Below, piece after piece: positions 7,578 through 17,296 of a DNA stretch of 19,814 nucleotides. Under the pieces are notes generated by a model that was not told the origin of the DNA, ran no database searches, and was given only the letters and a program-made list of their open reading frames with translations. Source of the DNA: Pseudomonadota bacterium (lineage in GTDB: Bacteria > Pseudomonadota > Gammaproteobacteria > Burkholderiales > Burkholderiaceae_E). The position numbers and the translations under genes were made by a program. Position 1 is the stretch's first letter; every line of letters begins with the position of its first letter. Where the stretch lies: the NCBI GenBank assembly GCA_023388075.1, contig JAEWGX010000060.1:1-19814 (forward strand), in the 5' to 3' direction.

Positions 7578-8033
7578 GTGAAGGTGCGCGTCCAGCGCGA
7601 GGACTTCGACAGCGGCGCCGAGATCGCGGCGCTGCGGGCCGGGGACGGTCGGGTCGGCGCGGTAGCGGCATTCATCGGCACGGTCCGCGACCTGAACGAG
7701 GGCAGCGGTGTGGCGGCGATGACGCTGGAGCACTATCCCGGCATGACGGAGAAGTCGCTTGCCGCCATCTGCGAGCAGGCGCGCTCGCGCTGGGACATCC
7801 TGGATACGCTCGTCATCCATCGCTTCGGCGAGCTGCGTCCCACCGACCAGATCGTGCTCGTGGCGGTCACCTCCGCGCATCGCGGGGAGGCCTTCGCCGC
7901 TTGCGAGTTCATCATGGACTACCTCAAGACGGAAGCCCCCTTCTGGAAGAAGGAGAGCACGTCCGCGGGTGAGCGCTGGGTCGAGGCCCGCGCGTCGGAC
8001 GACGACGCCGCGGCCCGCTGGAAGGACCGCTGA
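7578..8033 (+). CDS. moaE: Molybdopterin synthase catalytic subunit MoaE
   Basis: The protein of 151 residues is the large subunit of molybdopterin synthase. GAVAAFIGTVRD, LEHYPGMTEK, IHRFGEL and VTSAHRGEAFAACEFIMDYLKTEAPFWKKE in sequence are diagnostic of the family. Lys117 and Lys124 are seven residues apart, as are the E. coli active-site pair Lys119 and Lys126. The best start is GTG at 7578, giving (M)KVRVQREDFD like homologues. The ATGs nearby at 7558 and 7564 are out of frame. The Shine-Dalgarno is weak, so it may rely on coupling to moaD. crcB begins only 7 bases after the stop. Confidence 0.94.
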   Translation: MKVRVQREDFDSGAEIAALRAGDGRVGAVAAFIGTVRDLNEGSGVAAMTLEHYPGMTEKSLAAICEQARSRWDILDTLVIHRFGELRPTDQIVLVAVTSAHRGEAFAACEFIMDYLKTEAPFWKKESTSAGERWVEARASDDDAAARWKDR

Positions 8034-8040
8034 CCCTTCG

Positions 8041-8445
8041 ATGGTTCGTTCCGGAGCCCCCGGTCTCGCGCTCGACCTGGCAGCCATCGCTGCCGGCGCC
8101 GTCACGGGCGCGTGGTTGCGATGGGCGCTCGCGCTATGGCTGAACCCGGCGCATCGCTACCTGCCGTTGGGTACGTGGGCCGCCAACCTGCTGGGCGGGC
8201 TGCTGATCGGTGCCGCACTCGCCTGGTTCGGGCGGCACCCCGGTCTGGATCCGGCCTGGCGCCTGGCCGTGGTCACGGGCTTCCTCGGCGCGCTGACGAC
8301 GTTTTCGGCGTTCTCGGCGGAGTCCCTCGGTCTCCTTCACGACGGCCGCTACGGCTGGGCGTTGCTGCATGCCGCCGGCCATGTCCTCGGCTGCCTCGTC
8401 GCCGCCGCGGCCGGTCATCACCTCGTGAGCCTCGCGGCCCGATGA
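8041..8445 (+). CDS. crcB: Fluoride ion channel CrcB/Fluc
   Basis: The protein of 134 residues is a dual-topology Fluc-family channel with four predicted membrane helices that exports toxic fluoride. The conserved segments are GAVTGAWLRW in helix 1, GTWAANLLGG with Asn49 in helix 2, and GFLGALTTFSAFSAE (80-94) in helix 3, where most family members read TTFSTFS; Ala90 replaces the usual threonine. No fluoride riboswitch is possible upstream, since only 7 bases separate it from moaE, so expression appears tied to the molybdopterin operon rather than to fluoride. The next gene starts 46 bases on. Confidence 0.93.
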   Translation: MVRSGAPGLALDLAAIAAGAVTGAWLRWALALWLNPAHRYLPLGTWAANLLGGLLIGAALAWFGRHPGLDPAWRLAVVTGFLGALTTFSAFSAESLGLLHDGRYGWALLHAAGHVLGCLVAAAAGHHLVSLAAR

Positions 8446-8491
8446 CGCAGGCGGCGCGACCACCGGACGCCCGGGCACGGGGCCGGTGCCG

Positions 8492-9433
8492 ATGAGCGAC
8501 GCCACCGCCGCCACGGGCGGTGTTCCATGGTGGCTCTGGATCGTGCTGACCCTGGTCGCGGCGGGCGCCCAGACGGCACGCAACGCGACGCAGAAGAGCC
8601 TGACCGTCACGCTGGGGACCGTCGGGGCGACGCTCGTGCGGTTCTTCTTCGGCCTGCCGTTCGCCGCGGTGTCCCTGTGGGCGATCCTGGGCGTCACCGG
8701 CCAGCCGGCGCCGCCGCTCACGCCCGCGTTCGTCGCCTGGCTCGCGGTCGGCGGGCTGTCCCAGATCGGCGCCACCGCGCTGATGCTGGCCGCGATGAAG
8801 CATCGCAGCTTCGTCGTGGCAACCGCCTACGTCAAGACCGAGGCGGTGCAGGTGGCGCTCTTCGGGTTCATCTTCCTGTCCGAGCGGTTGAGTGCGGCCG
8901 CCACCGCCGCGGTGGTGATCGCCACCGCGGGCGTGCTGCTCATGTCCTGGCCCCGCCAGGCGATGCGCGAGACCGGTTTCTCCTGGCAGCCGGTGGCGAT
9001 GGGCCTGGCGTCGGGGGCGCTCTTCGCTGCTTCGGCGGTCGGCTTCAAGGGGGCGATCCTCGCGCTCGGCGAGGTGCCCGCGCCATCGGGCTCGTTCGTC
9101 GTGGACGCCACCATGACGCTGGTGTGCGGGCTTGTCTTCCAGACGCTGGTGCTGACCGGTTGGCAGCTCGTGCGCGACCGGGCGGTGCTGGTCGCGATGC
9201 TGCGCGCCTGGCGCCAGTCGCTCCTTGCGGGCTTCATGGGCGCGCTGGCCTCGCAGATGTGGTTCCTCGCCTTCGCGATCGCCACGACCGCGCATGTGCG
9301 CACCCTCGCCCTGGTGGAGATTCTCTTCGCGCAGGCGGTGTCGCGGCGCCTGTTCTCCCAGCGCGGCACCGTGCTGGAGACGCTCGGCGTGGCGCTGGTG
9401 GTGGCCGGGGCGATCCTGCTGGTCAACGGGTAG
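8492..9433 (+). CDS. EamA/DMT-family membrane transporter
   Basis: The protein of 313 residues has the ten-helix layout of the drug/metabolite transporter superfamily, with two EamA-type halves. The first half ends near VVIATAGVLLMSWP and the second at TLGVALVVAGAILLVNG. Hydrophobic segments start with WWLWIVLTLVAAGAQ, and the conserved helix-end residues LSER and the GxxLL pattern are visible. Substrates of such proteins range from amino acids to metabolites and cannot be predicted here. I chose ATG 8492 over the in-frame GTG at 8486. It is 46 bases after crcB on the same strand, so it may be the last gene of the operon. It faces cls with 24 bases between stops. Confidence 0.88.
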   Translation: MSDATAATGGVPWWLWIVLTLVAAGAQTARNATQKSLTVTLGTVGATLVRFFFGLPFAAVSLWAILGVTGQPAPPLTPAFVAWLAVGGLSQIGATALMLAAMKHRSFVVATAYVKTEAVQVALFGFIFLSERLSAAATAAVVIATAGVLLMSWPRQAMRETGFSWQPVAMGLASGALFAASAVGFKGAILALGEVPAPSGSFVVDATMTLVCGLVFQTLVLTGWQLVRDRAVLVAMLRAWRQSLLAGFMGALASQMWFLAFAIATTAHVRTLALVEILFAQAVSRRLFSQRGTVLETLGVALVVAGAILLVNG

Positions 9434-9457
9434 GCGGCGGCGCCGCCCCGATAGCCT

Positions 9458-10999
9458 CTAGAGCAGCGGTGCCGCCAGCCGCGCGATGCTCTTCATCAAT
9501 CGTTCGGGGAACGGTCGCCGGGCGTGGTGTGGCTGGAGGCGCTCGGCATGTCGCAGGTCCTCCTGGAACGTCTGTGTCAGCTGCCGGTTCACGCCGGCAT
9601 CGTAGATCGCCGCCATCACCTCGAAGTTGAGGCGGAAGCTGCGATTGTCGATGTTCGCGGTGCCGATGATGGAGAGCTCGTCGTCGATCACGATGGTCTT
9701 GGCGTGGATCATCCGCGGCACGTACTCCCAGACGCCCACGCCCTCGTGCATGATCTCCTCCGCGAAGGTCGAGGCCGCGGCCGTGACGAAGCGGGAGTCA
9801 CCCATGCGCGGCAGCAGGAGCCGCACGTCGACGCCGCGCGCACGAGCGGTCACCAGCGCGGTCATCATCGGCTCGTCGGGAACGAAGTACGGCGTGGTGA
9901 GCCAGATGCGGCGGCGCGCCGACGAGATCGCCGTGAAGAAGTAGCGGTGGATGGCGGGGATGGCCTCGTCCGGCCCCGACGCGATGATCTGCACCCAGGG
10001 CCCCTGCGGCGGCGGAGCATCGGGCGGCTCCTGCGGGAACCAACGGCCGATGTCGGCGGGCGTGGCCATCAGCGCCTTGTCCCGTCGGCGCTGCAGCGGG
10101 TTGCCGGTGCCGCCGTAGAGCCAGTCCTCGAGGAAGATCATCTGCAGGTCCAGCGCTGCCGCCCCGTCGATCCGGACGTGGGTGTCGCGCCAGGCCGTGC
10201 TGGCTTCACCTTGCCCGCGCCCGGCCGGCCCGTCGCCGGACGACGAGCCCGAGCTCGATCCGGCGCTGGAATACCCGGCGCTCACGTTGATCCCGCCGGT
10301 GAAGCCGACCCGGCCGTCGACGACCACGATCTTCCGGTGGGTGCGGAAGTTGAGCAGGCTTGCCCGCATGCGGAAGAGGGCGGGTGGATTGAACAGGCGG
10401 ACCTCCGCCCCGGCTTCGCGCAGCGGCTTCCAGAAGCGCGGCTTGCAGTTCTTCGAGCCAAGCGCGTCGACCAGGACGCGCACCGCTACCCCCTCGCGCG
10501 CCTTGGCGGCCAGGATCTCGGTCCACCGCCTGCCGACTTCGTCCGGCTCGAAGATGTAGTACTCCAGGTGGATATGCTCCCGGGCGCCTCGCATGGTCGC
10601 CTCGATCGCCTCGTAGGCCTGGTCCCCCTCCGTGTAGATCTCCACCGCCCGGGACTGCTTGGGCGGCGCATCGCCGTAGGCCGTGCCGATCCTGGCGAGC
10701 GAGCTCAGCCAGTGGCGCGAGGCCAGCGTGTCCGGCATGGCCGGCTGCTGGCTGGGTGCGATCTGCGAGGCGTAGCGCTTGGCGAACTCGCGCCGGATCT
10801 TGCGCCGACGCAGCTTGCGGGGGCCGAAGAAGAAGTAGAGCGCGGCGGCCAGCAGGGGAAGCCAGAAGAAGGCGACGATCCACGCCAGGGTAGCGGTCGG
10901 TCGCCGTCGCTGCATGACGACGAAGATGATCGAGCCGAGCACCCAAGTGACGTAGAGCGCGAGCCAGACCTCTCCCGGGATCGCCCGCCAGACGGCCAT
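9458..10999 (-). CDS. cls: Cardiolipin synthase (phospholipase D superfamily)
   Basis: The protein of 513 residues condenses phospholipids to cardiolipin at the inner membrane. Two N-terminal membrane helices (about 10-27 and 36-55) precede two PLD domains. The first HKD motif is His221, Lys223, Asp228 in THRKIVVVDG. The second is His432, Lys434, Asp439 in IHAKTIVIDD, followed by GTANIDNRSFRLNFE. Residues about 242-268, just after the first motif, are a Ser/Gly-rich low-complexity insert where E. coli ClsA has a short structured loop. The ATG at 10999 lacks an obvious Shine-Dalgarno. The gene is divergent from clpB across 216 bases. Length and layout favour a ClsA-like enzyme over other PLD proteins. 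Confidence 0.93.
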   Translation of the reverse strand: MAVWRAIPGEVWLALYVTWVLGSIIFVVMQRRRPTATLAWIVAFFWLPLLAAALYFFFGPRKLRRRKIRREFAKRYASQIAPSQQPAMPDTLASRHWLSSLARIGTAYGDAPPKQSRAVEIYTEGDQAYEAIEATMRGAREHIHLEYYIFEPDEVGRRWTEILAAKAREGVAVRVLVDALGSKNCKPRFWKPLREAGAEVRLFNPPALFRMRASLLNFRTHRKIVVVDGRVGFTGGINVSAGYSSAGSSSGSSSGDGPAGRGQGEASTAWRDTHVRIDGAAALDLQMIFLEDWLYGGTGNPLQRRRDKALMATPADIGRWFPQEPPDAPPPQGPWVQIIASGPDEAIPAIHRYFFTAISSARRRIWLTTPYFVPDEPMMTALVTARARGVDVRLLLPRMGDSRFVTAAASTFAEEIMHEGVGVWEYVPRMIHAKTIVIDDELSIIGTANIDNRSFRLNFEVMAAIYDAGVNRQLTQTFQEDLRHAERLQPHHARRPFPERLMKSIARLAAPLL

Positions 11000-11152
11000 C
11001 GCGGCGGTGGCGGCGGGCTCGAGGGCCTCGTGAAGGGCCGACAGGACGGTTGCTGCTATGGCGGGCTCCGGAGCGGGCGGGTGTCGCGGTTGCGATTGTA
11101 GGGGGCGGGGCGTAGGCTGGAGGCTTGCCCCGCAGATTCCGGCTTCTCACAA

Positions 11153-11182
11153 CTTGAAAAGCCGCCGCGCAGGACCGACATC
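11153..11182 (+). promoter_or_regulatory. Candidate sigma-32 (heat-shock) promoter of clpB
   Basis: CTTGAAA at 11153-11159 is a perfect match to the RpoH -35 consensus. About 15 bases later, CCGACATC (11175-11182) is a partial match to the CCCCATNT -10 element. The pair lies 34 bases upstream of the clpB ATG. clpB is an RpoH-regulated gene in proteobacteria generally, which supports the call; the -10 half is imperfect. Confidence 0.6.
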
Positions 11183-11215
11183 CGTAGCAACCGACTCTTA
11201 CCAGGATGCCCTCCC

Positions 11216-13834
<2,619 letters not shown>

Positions 13835-13865
13835 GGCCGGTTGGAGGTCGCTGCGAGGGGGCGGA

Positions 13866-14570
13866 TCACAGTCCCAGATACGCCTCCTTCACGCGCGGAT
13901 CGCCGAGCAGCGCCGGCCCTTCGCCCTTCAGGACGATGCTGCCGGTCTCCAGGACGTAGGCGCGGCTCGCGAGCTTGAGCGACGCCGCGACGTTCTGCTC
14001 CACCAGCAGGATGGTCATGCCTTGCTGGTGCAGGTAGCGGATGGTGTCCAGCACCTCGGCGACCAGCGCCGGGGCGAGGCCGAGCGACGGCTCGTCGAAC
14101 ATGATCAGGCGCGGCGCGCCCATCAGGCAGCGTCCGATCGCGAGCATCTGCTGCTCCCCGCCCGACAGGGTGCCCGCGAGCTGGCCGGCGCGCTCCTTGA
14201 GGCGCGGAAACATCGTGAACACGCGTTCGATCGAGGTCGCCGCGTCGGCGCGGGCGCGCGGCAGCATGGCACCGACCTGCAGGTTGTCGAGCACGCTCAT
14301 CGACGGGAACACCTGGCGGCCCTCCGCGACCTGTCCGATCCCGAGGTTGCACACCCGATGGCTGTCGAGGCCTCCGATCGACCTGCCTTCGAAGCTGATG
14401 GTGCCGCCGCGCGGTTTCAGGATGCCGGCGACGGTGCGGATGAGCGAGGTCTTGCCGGCGCCATTGGCGCCGACCAGCGCGACGATCTCGCCCGCGCCGA
14501 CATCCAGGTCGACCGAATCGAGCGCCTGGGCGTCGCCGTAGAACACCGAGAGGCTGCGGATGACGAGCAT
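13866..14570 (-). CDS. livF: Branched-chain amino acid-type ABC importer ATPase LivF
   Basis: The protein of 234 residues is the second ATP-binding subunit of a LIV-type importer. Walker A is GANGAGK ending at Lys40, the signature is LSGGEQQMLAIGRCL, and Walker B is IMFDEPSLGLAP with Asp159 and Glu160, followed by the switch histidine position occupied as LLVEQN, the Gln typical of LivF. The length is that of the family. The ATG at 14570 has AGGAAGG a few bases upstream, overlapping the end of livG; the gap from the livG stop is 11 bases. It is the last gene of the operon; no terminator is visible before the convergent clpB stop. Confidence 0.95.
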   Translation of the reverse strand: MLVIRSLSVFYGDAQALDSVDLDVGAGEIVALVGANGAGKTSLIRTVAGILKPRGGTISFEGRSIGGLDSHRVCNLGIGQVAEGRQVFPSMSVLDNLQVGAMLPRARADAATSIERVFTMFPRLKERAGQLAGTLSGGEQQMLAIGRCLMGAPRLIMFDEPSLGLAPALVAEVLDTIRYLHQQGMTILLVEQNVAASLKLASRAYVLETGSIVLKGEGPALLGDPRVKEAYLGL

Positions 14571-14581
14571 GCCGGACCTTC

Positions 14582-15343
14582 CTACTCGATCGCGCCGGTG
14601 CCGAGGTAGCTCTGCAGCACCTTCGGGTCGGTGGTGACCTGCTGCGGCGTCCCCGACGCGATGATCTCGCCGTGGTGCAGCACGTAGACGCGCTGCGCCA
14701 ATGCCATCACCGCGCGCATCACGTGCTCGATCAGGAGGATCGTGATCTGCCGTTCGGCATTCAGGCGACGGAAGGCCGCGACCATCTGGTCGGTCTCGGT
14801 GGGGCGCAATCCGGCCATCACCTCGTCGAGCAGCAGCAGCTTCGGCTGCGAGGCGAGGGCACGCGCCACCTCGAGCCGCTTGCGGTCGGGCAGGGTCAGT
14901 GCCGAGGCGAGTCGCTCGCGTTGCTGCCACATGTCCAACGCGCGCAGCGCCTCCTCCGCGCGCCGATAGGCGAGCCGGCGATCGGCGGTGCCGCGGAATC
15001 CGCCCACCATCACGTTCTCGAGCACCGACAGGTCGGCGAAGGGCTTGACGATCTGGAAGGTTCGGCCGATCCCCGCGGCGCACACCTGGTCGGGGCGCAG
15101 GCCCGCGATGGACGCGCCAAGAAAGCGGATCTGCCCCTCGTCCGGCGCCATCGCCCCGGCAACCAGGTTGAACAGGGTCGTCTTGCCCGCGCCGTTTGGC
15201 CCGATCAGCGCCACGATCTCTCCGGGCACGACGCTGAGCGTGGCGCCCGAGACCGCCCTGAGCCCGCGGAACCGCTTGCTGACGCCGGTGATCTCGAGGA
15301 GCGGCGTGCGCCCGTCCTTCGCCTCGCGTGGCCTCGCCTCCAT
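14582..15343 (-). CDS. livG: Branched-chain amino acid-type ABC importer ATPase LivG
   Basis: The protein of 253 residues is the first ATP-binding subunit. Walker A is GPNGAGK (48-54), and Walker B is LLLLDEVMAGL with Asp173 and Glu174, then LLIEHVMRAVM carrying the switch histidine. The C-loop reads ALTLPDRKRLEVARAL in place of LSGGQ; I have seen similar LPDRKRLE signatures in a subset of LivG proteins, so this is probably not a defect. The start codon overlaps the livM stop (TGATG at 15345-15341), so translation is probably coupled. About ten extra charged residues precede the conserved LLEITGVSKRFRGLRAV. Confidence 0.95.
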   Translation of the reverse strand: MEARPREAKDGRTPLLEITGVSKRFRGLRAVSGATLSVVPGEIVALIGPNGAGKTTLFNLVAGAMAPDEGQIRFLGASIAGLRPDQVCAAGIGRTFQIVKPFADLSVLENVMVGGFRGTADRRLAYRRAEEALRALDMWQQRERLASALTLPDRKRLEVARALASQPKLLLLDEVMAGLRPTETDQMVAAFRRLNAERQITILLIEHVMRAVMALAQRVYVLHHGEIIASGTPQQVTTDPKVLQSYLGTGAIE

Positions 15344-16347
15344 CAAGGCGGCTCCCCGCTGCCGGTGGCCCGCGGGGCCGCTCGCGAGAATCCGAGGCGC
15401 CGAGCGACGACCGGCCAGATGCCGTGGGGCATGAACATGATCGCGATGCCGAGGGCGATGCCGTAGAGAATCTGCCTGACGCCGGGGATCTCGTAGCCGG
15501 CCATCGCCAGCGCCTCGTTGATCCCCTCGGACAGCACGGTGACCACCGCCGCGCCGAGGATCGGTCCGAACAGGGTACCGATGCCGCCGATGATCGGGGC
15601 GAGGATGATCTCGATCGATCGGCCGATGCTGAAGATCTGCTCCGGGAACAGGTTGTTGTAGTAGAACGCGAAGAACACGCCGCCGAGCGCGGTCATCCCG
15701 CCGGAAACCTGCACCGCGATCATCTTGTAGCGGAAGGTGTCGACACCGGCCGCCTGAGCCGCCTCCTCGTTGTCGCGAATCGCCCGGAAGTAGTAGCCGG
15801 CGCGCCCGCGCAGCAGCCACGCCGAGAGCAGGAAGCCGAGCACCGCCAGCGCGAGGGCGAAGTAGTAGAAGATCAGCGGATGACCGCGCAGGTTCAGCAG
15901 GTCGACGTTGTCCTGCTGCTCCACCCTCAGGAACAGCCCGCCGGAGGCGCCGACCCAGTCGAAGTGGTCGAAGCCGATCCGGGTGAACTCCGCGAACGCG
16001 ATGGTGAGCAGCGCGAAGTAGGTGCCGCCGATGCCGAAGCGAAACGCCAGCCAGCCGATGACCGATGCGGCCGCGACGCAGACCAGGACGGCCGCCACCA
16101 TGCCGAACCACGGCACGATGCCGAAGTGCTGGAACAGCGCGGCCGAGGTGTACGCGCCCAACCCGACGTACAGCGCGTGTCCGATGGAGAGTTGCCCGCA
16201 AAAGCCCATCATGATGTTCCACGCCTGGCCGACGTAGGCGAGGTAGAGGATCAGGATCATCACCGAGAGGAGATAGCGGTCCATGGCGAGCGGCACGACC
16301 AGCAGGATCGCGAGCAGCACCAGCAGGCCGGCGTGCGATCTCGTCAT
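15343..16347 (-). CDS. livM: Branched-chain amino acid-type ABC importer permease LivM
   Basis: The protein of 334 residues is a very hydrophobic permease of the LivHM family. The family segments are GQLSIGHALYVGLGAYTSA after the third helix, GGTYFALLTIAFAEF, RAIRDNEEAAQAAGVD in the cytoplasmic EAA-like loop that contacts the ATPase, and GGIGTLFGPILGAAVV near the C-terminus. The start at ATG 16347 is followed by a hydrophobic helix, as usual. It lies 24 bases after livH and overlaps livG by one base. With LivH it forms the membrane channel. Confidence 0.95.
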   Translation of the reverse strand: MTRSHAGLLVLLAILLVVPLAMDRYLLSVMILILYLAYVGQAWNIMMGFCGQLSIGHALYVGLGAYTSAALFQHFGIVPWFGMVAAVLVCVAAASVIGWLAFRFGIGGTYFALLTIAFAEFTRIGFDHFDWVGASGGLFLRVEQQDNVDLLNLRGHPLIFYYFALALAVLGFLLSAWLLRGRAGYYFRAIRDNEEAAQAAGVDTFRYKMIAVQVSGGMTALGGVFFAFYYNNLFPEQIFSIGRSIEIILAPIIGGIGTLFGPILGAAVVTVLSEGINEALAMAGYEIPGVRQILYGIALGIAIMFMPHGIWPVVARRLGFSRAAPRATGSGEPP

Positions 16348-16371
16348 CGGTCGGGGGTCGCGGGCATGCTT

Positions 16372-17238
16372 TCAGCGTGCCTTGAACAGCCCCTGCGGCC
16401 GGAACGCCAGCACCAGGATGAGCAGCGCGAACGACAGCATGCTCTTGGCCGAGGGCGTGATCAGCAGCCCGGCGACGGACTCCGACACGCCGATCAGCAC
16501 TCCGCCGGCCAGCGCTCCCACCATGGAGCCGAGCCCGCCGATGATGACGATGACAAAGGCGAGCAGGGTGTAGGCCGGGCCCGAGGCGGGGGTGACGTCC
16601 ACCAGCAGCGTGAGCAGGCAGCCGGCGACTCCGACGCACGCGGTGCCGAGTCCGAAGGTCAGGGCGTACAGATGCTTCACGTCGAGCCCCACCACCTGTG
16701 CTCCCAGCAGGTTGTCGGCGCAAGCCCGGATCGCCTTGCCATACCGGGTGTAGCGGAAGATCGCGAACAGCGCCGCGCACGCGACGAGCGCGACCGCCGC
16801 GCAGATCACCCGGACCTTGTCGACCAGCAGGGGACCGATCTCGTAGGAATCGAGCGCATAGTCCACCTGCACGTTGCGGGCGTCCGGGCCGAAGGCGACC
16901 AGCAGCATGTTGACCATCACCAGCGCGATCGCGAGCAGCAGGATGAACTGCGAGTGCTCGGGCCGGTCGATGAACGGATTGATCACGCCCCGCTGGAGCG
17001 CGTAGCCCATGCCGAAGAAGGCGAGGGCCACCGGCACGAGCATCAGCAGCGGGTCGACGCCGGCAAAGGCGAACGCCATCACCGCGATGTACATCGCCAC
17101 CGTCATCATCTCGCCGTGCGCGAAGTTGACGATGCGGACCACCCCGTAGATGACCGACAGGCCCAGCGCCATCAGGCCGTAGACCAGGCCGGTCAGCAGT
17201 CCGCTGAGGACGATGTTGGCGATCGCGTCCAGAGGCAA
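16372..17238 (-). CDS. livH: Branched-chain amino acid-type ABC importer permease LivH
   Basis: The protein of 288 residues is the partner permease. GLVYGLMALGLSVIYGVVRIVNFAHGEMM is the N-terminal LivH signature, YGKAIRACADNLLGAQVVGLDV is the EAA-like loop, and IIGGLGSMVGALAGGVLIG is the conserved late helix. The C-terminus ends FRPQGLFKAR, as usual. The start appears to be TTG at 17238 (PLDAIANIVLSGLLTG follows), with GGAG about eight bases upstream; I see no in-frame ATG at a better position. It follows livK after 58 bases that contain three phased GGTCCGG words. Confidence 0.93.
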   Translation of the reverse strand: MPLDAIANIVLSGLLTGLVYGLMALGLSVIYGVVRIVNFAHGEMMTVAMYIAVMAFAFAGVDPLLMLVPVALAFFGMGYALQRGVINPFIDRPEHSQFILLLAIALVMVNMLLVAFGPDARNVQVDYALDSYEIGPLLVDKVRVICAAVALVACAALFAIFRYTRYGKAIRACADNLLGAQVVGLDVKHLYALTFGLGTACVGVAGCLLTLLVDVTPASGPAYTLLAFVIVIIGGLGSMVGALAGGVLIGVSESVAGLLITPSAKSMLSFALLILVLAFRPQGLFKAR

Positions 17239-17264
17239 GCGGCGGTCTCCGCTGGCGAATCGTC

Positions 17265-17294
17265 GGTCCGGTCGTGGTCCGGTTCCCGGTCCGG
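17265..17294. repeat. Three phased GGTCCGG words between livK and livH
   Basis: GGTCCGG occurs at 17265-17271, 17276-17282 and 17288-17294, at spacings of 11 and 12 bases, roughly one helical turn. The tract lies wholly within the 58-base gap between livK and livH. Each word contains self-complementary CCGG, so short alternative hairpins are possible. Function unknown; it could be chance in GC-rich DNA. Confidence 0.5.
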
Positions 17295-17296
17295 CC

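Noticed and set aside
9436..9447. GGCGGCGCCGCC palindrome between the EamA transporter and cls as a terminator
   Set aside because: It is a perfect palindrome with no loop and no following T-run on either strand, so it cannot act as a standard intrinsic terminator.
11095..11100. TACAAT on the minus strand as the -10 box of cls
   Set aside because: It is a good -10 match, but no -35-like sequence lies 16-18 bases upstream and there is no extended -10 TG, so it is insufficient alone.
9524..11101. A 525-codon plus-strand frame opposite cls
   Set aside because: It is antisense to a complete cardiolipin synthase with both HKD motifs; no motif is visible in the frame.
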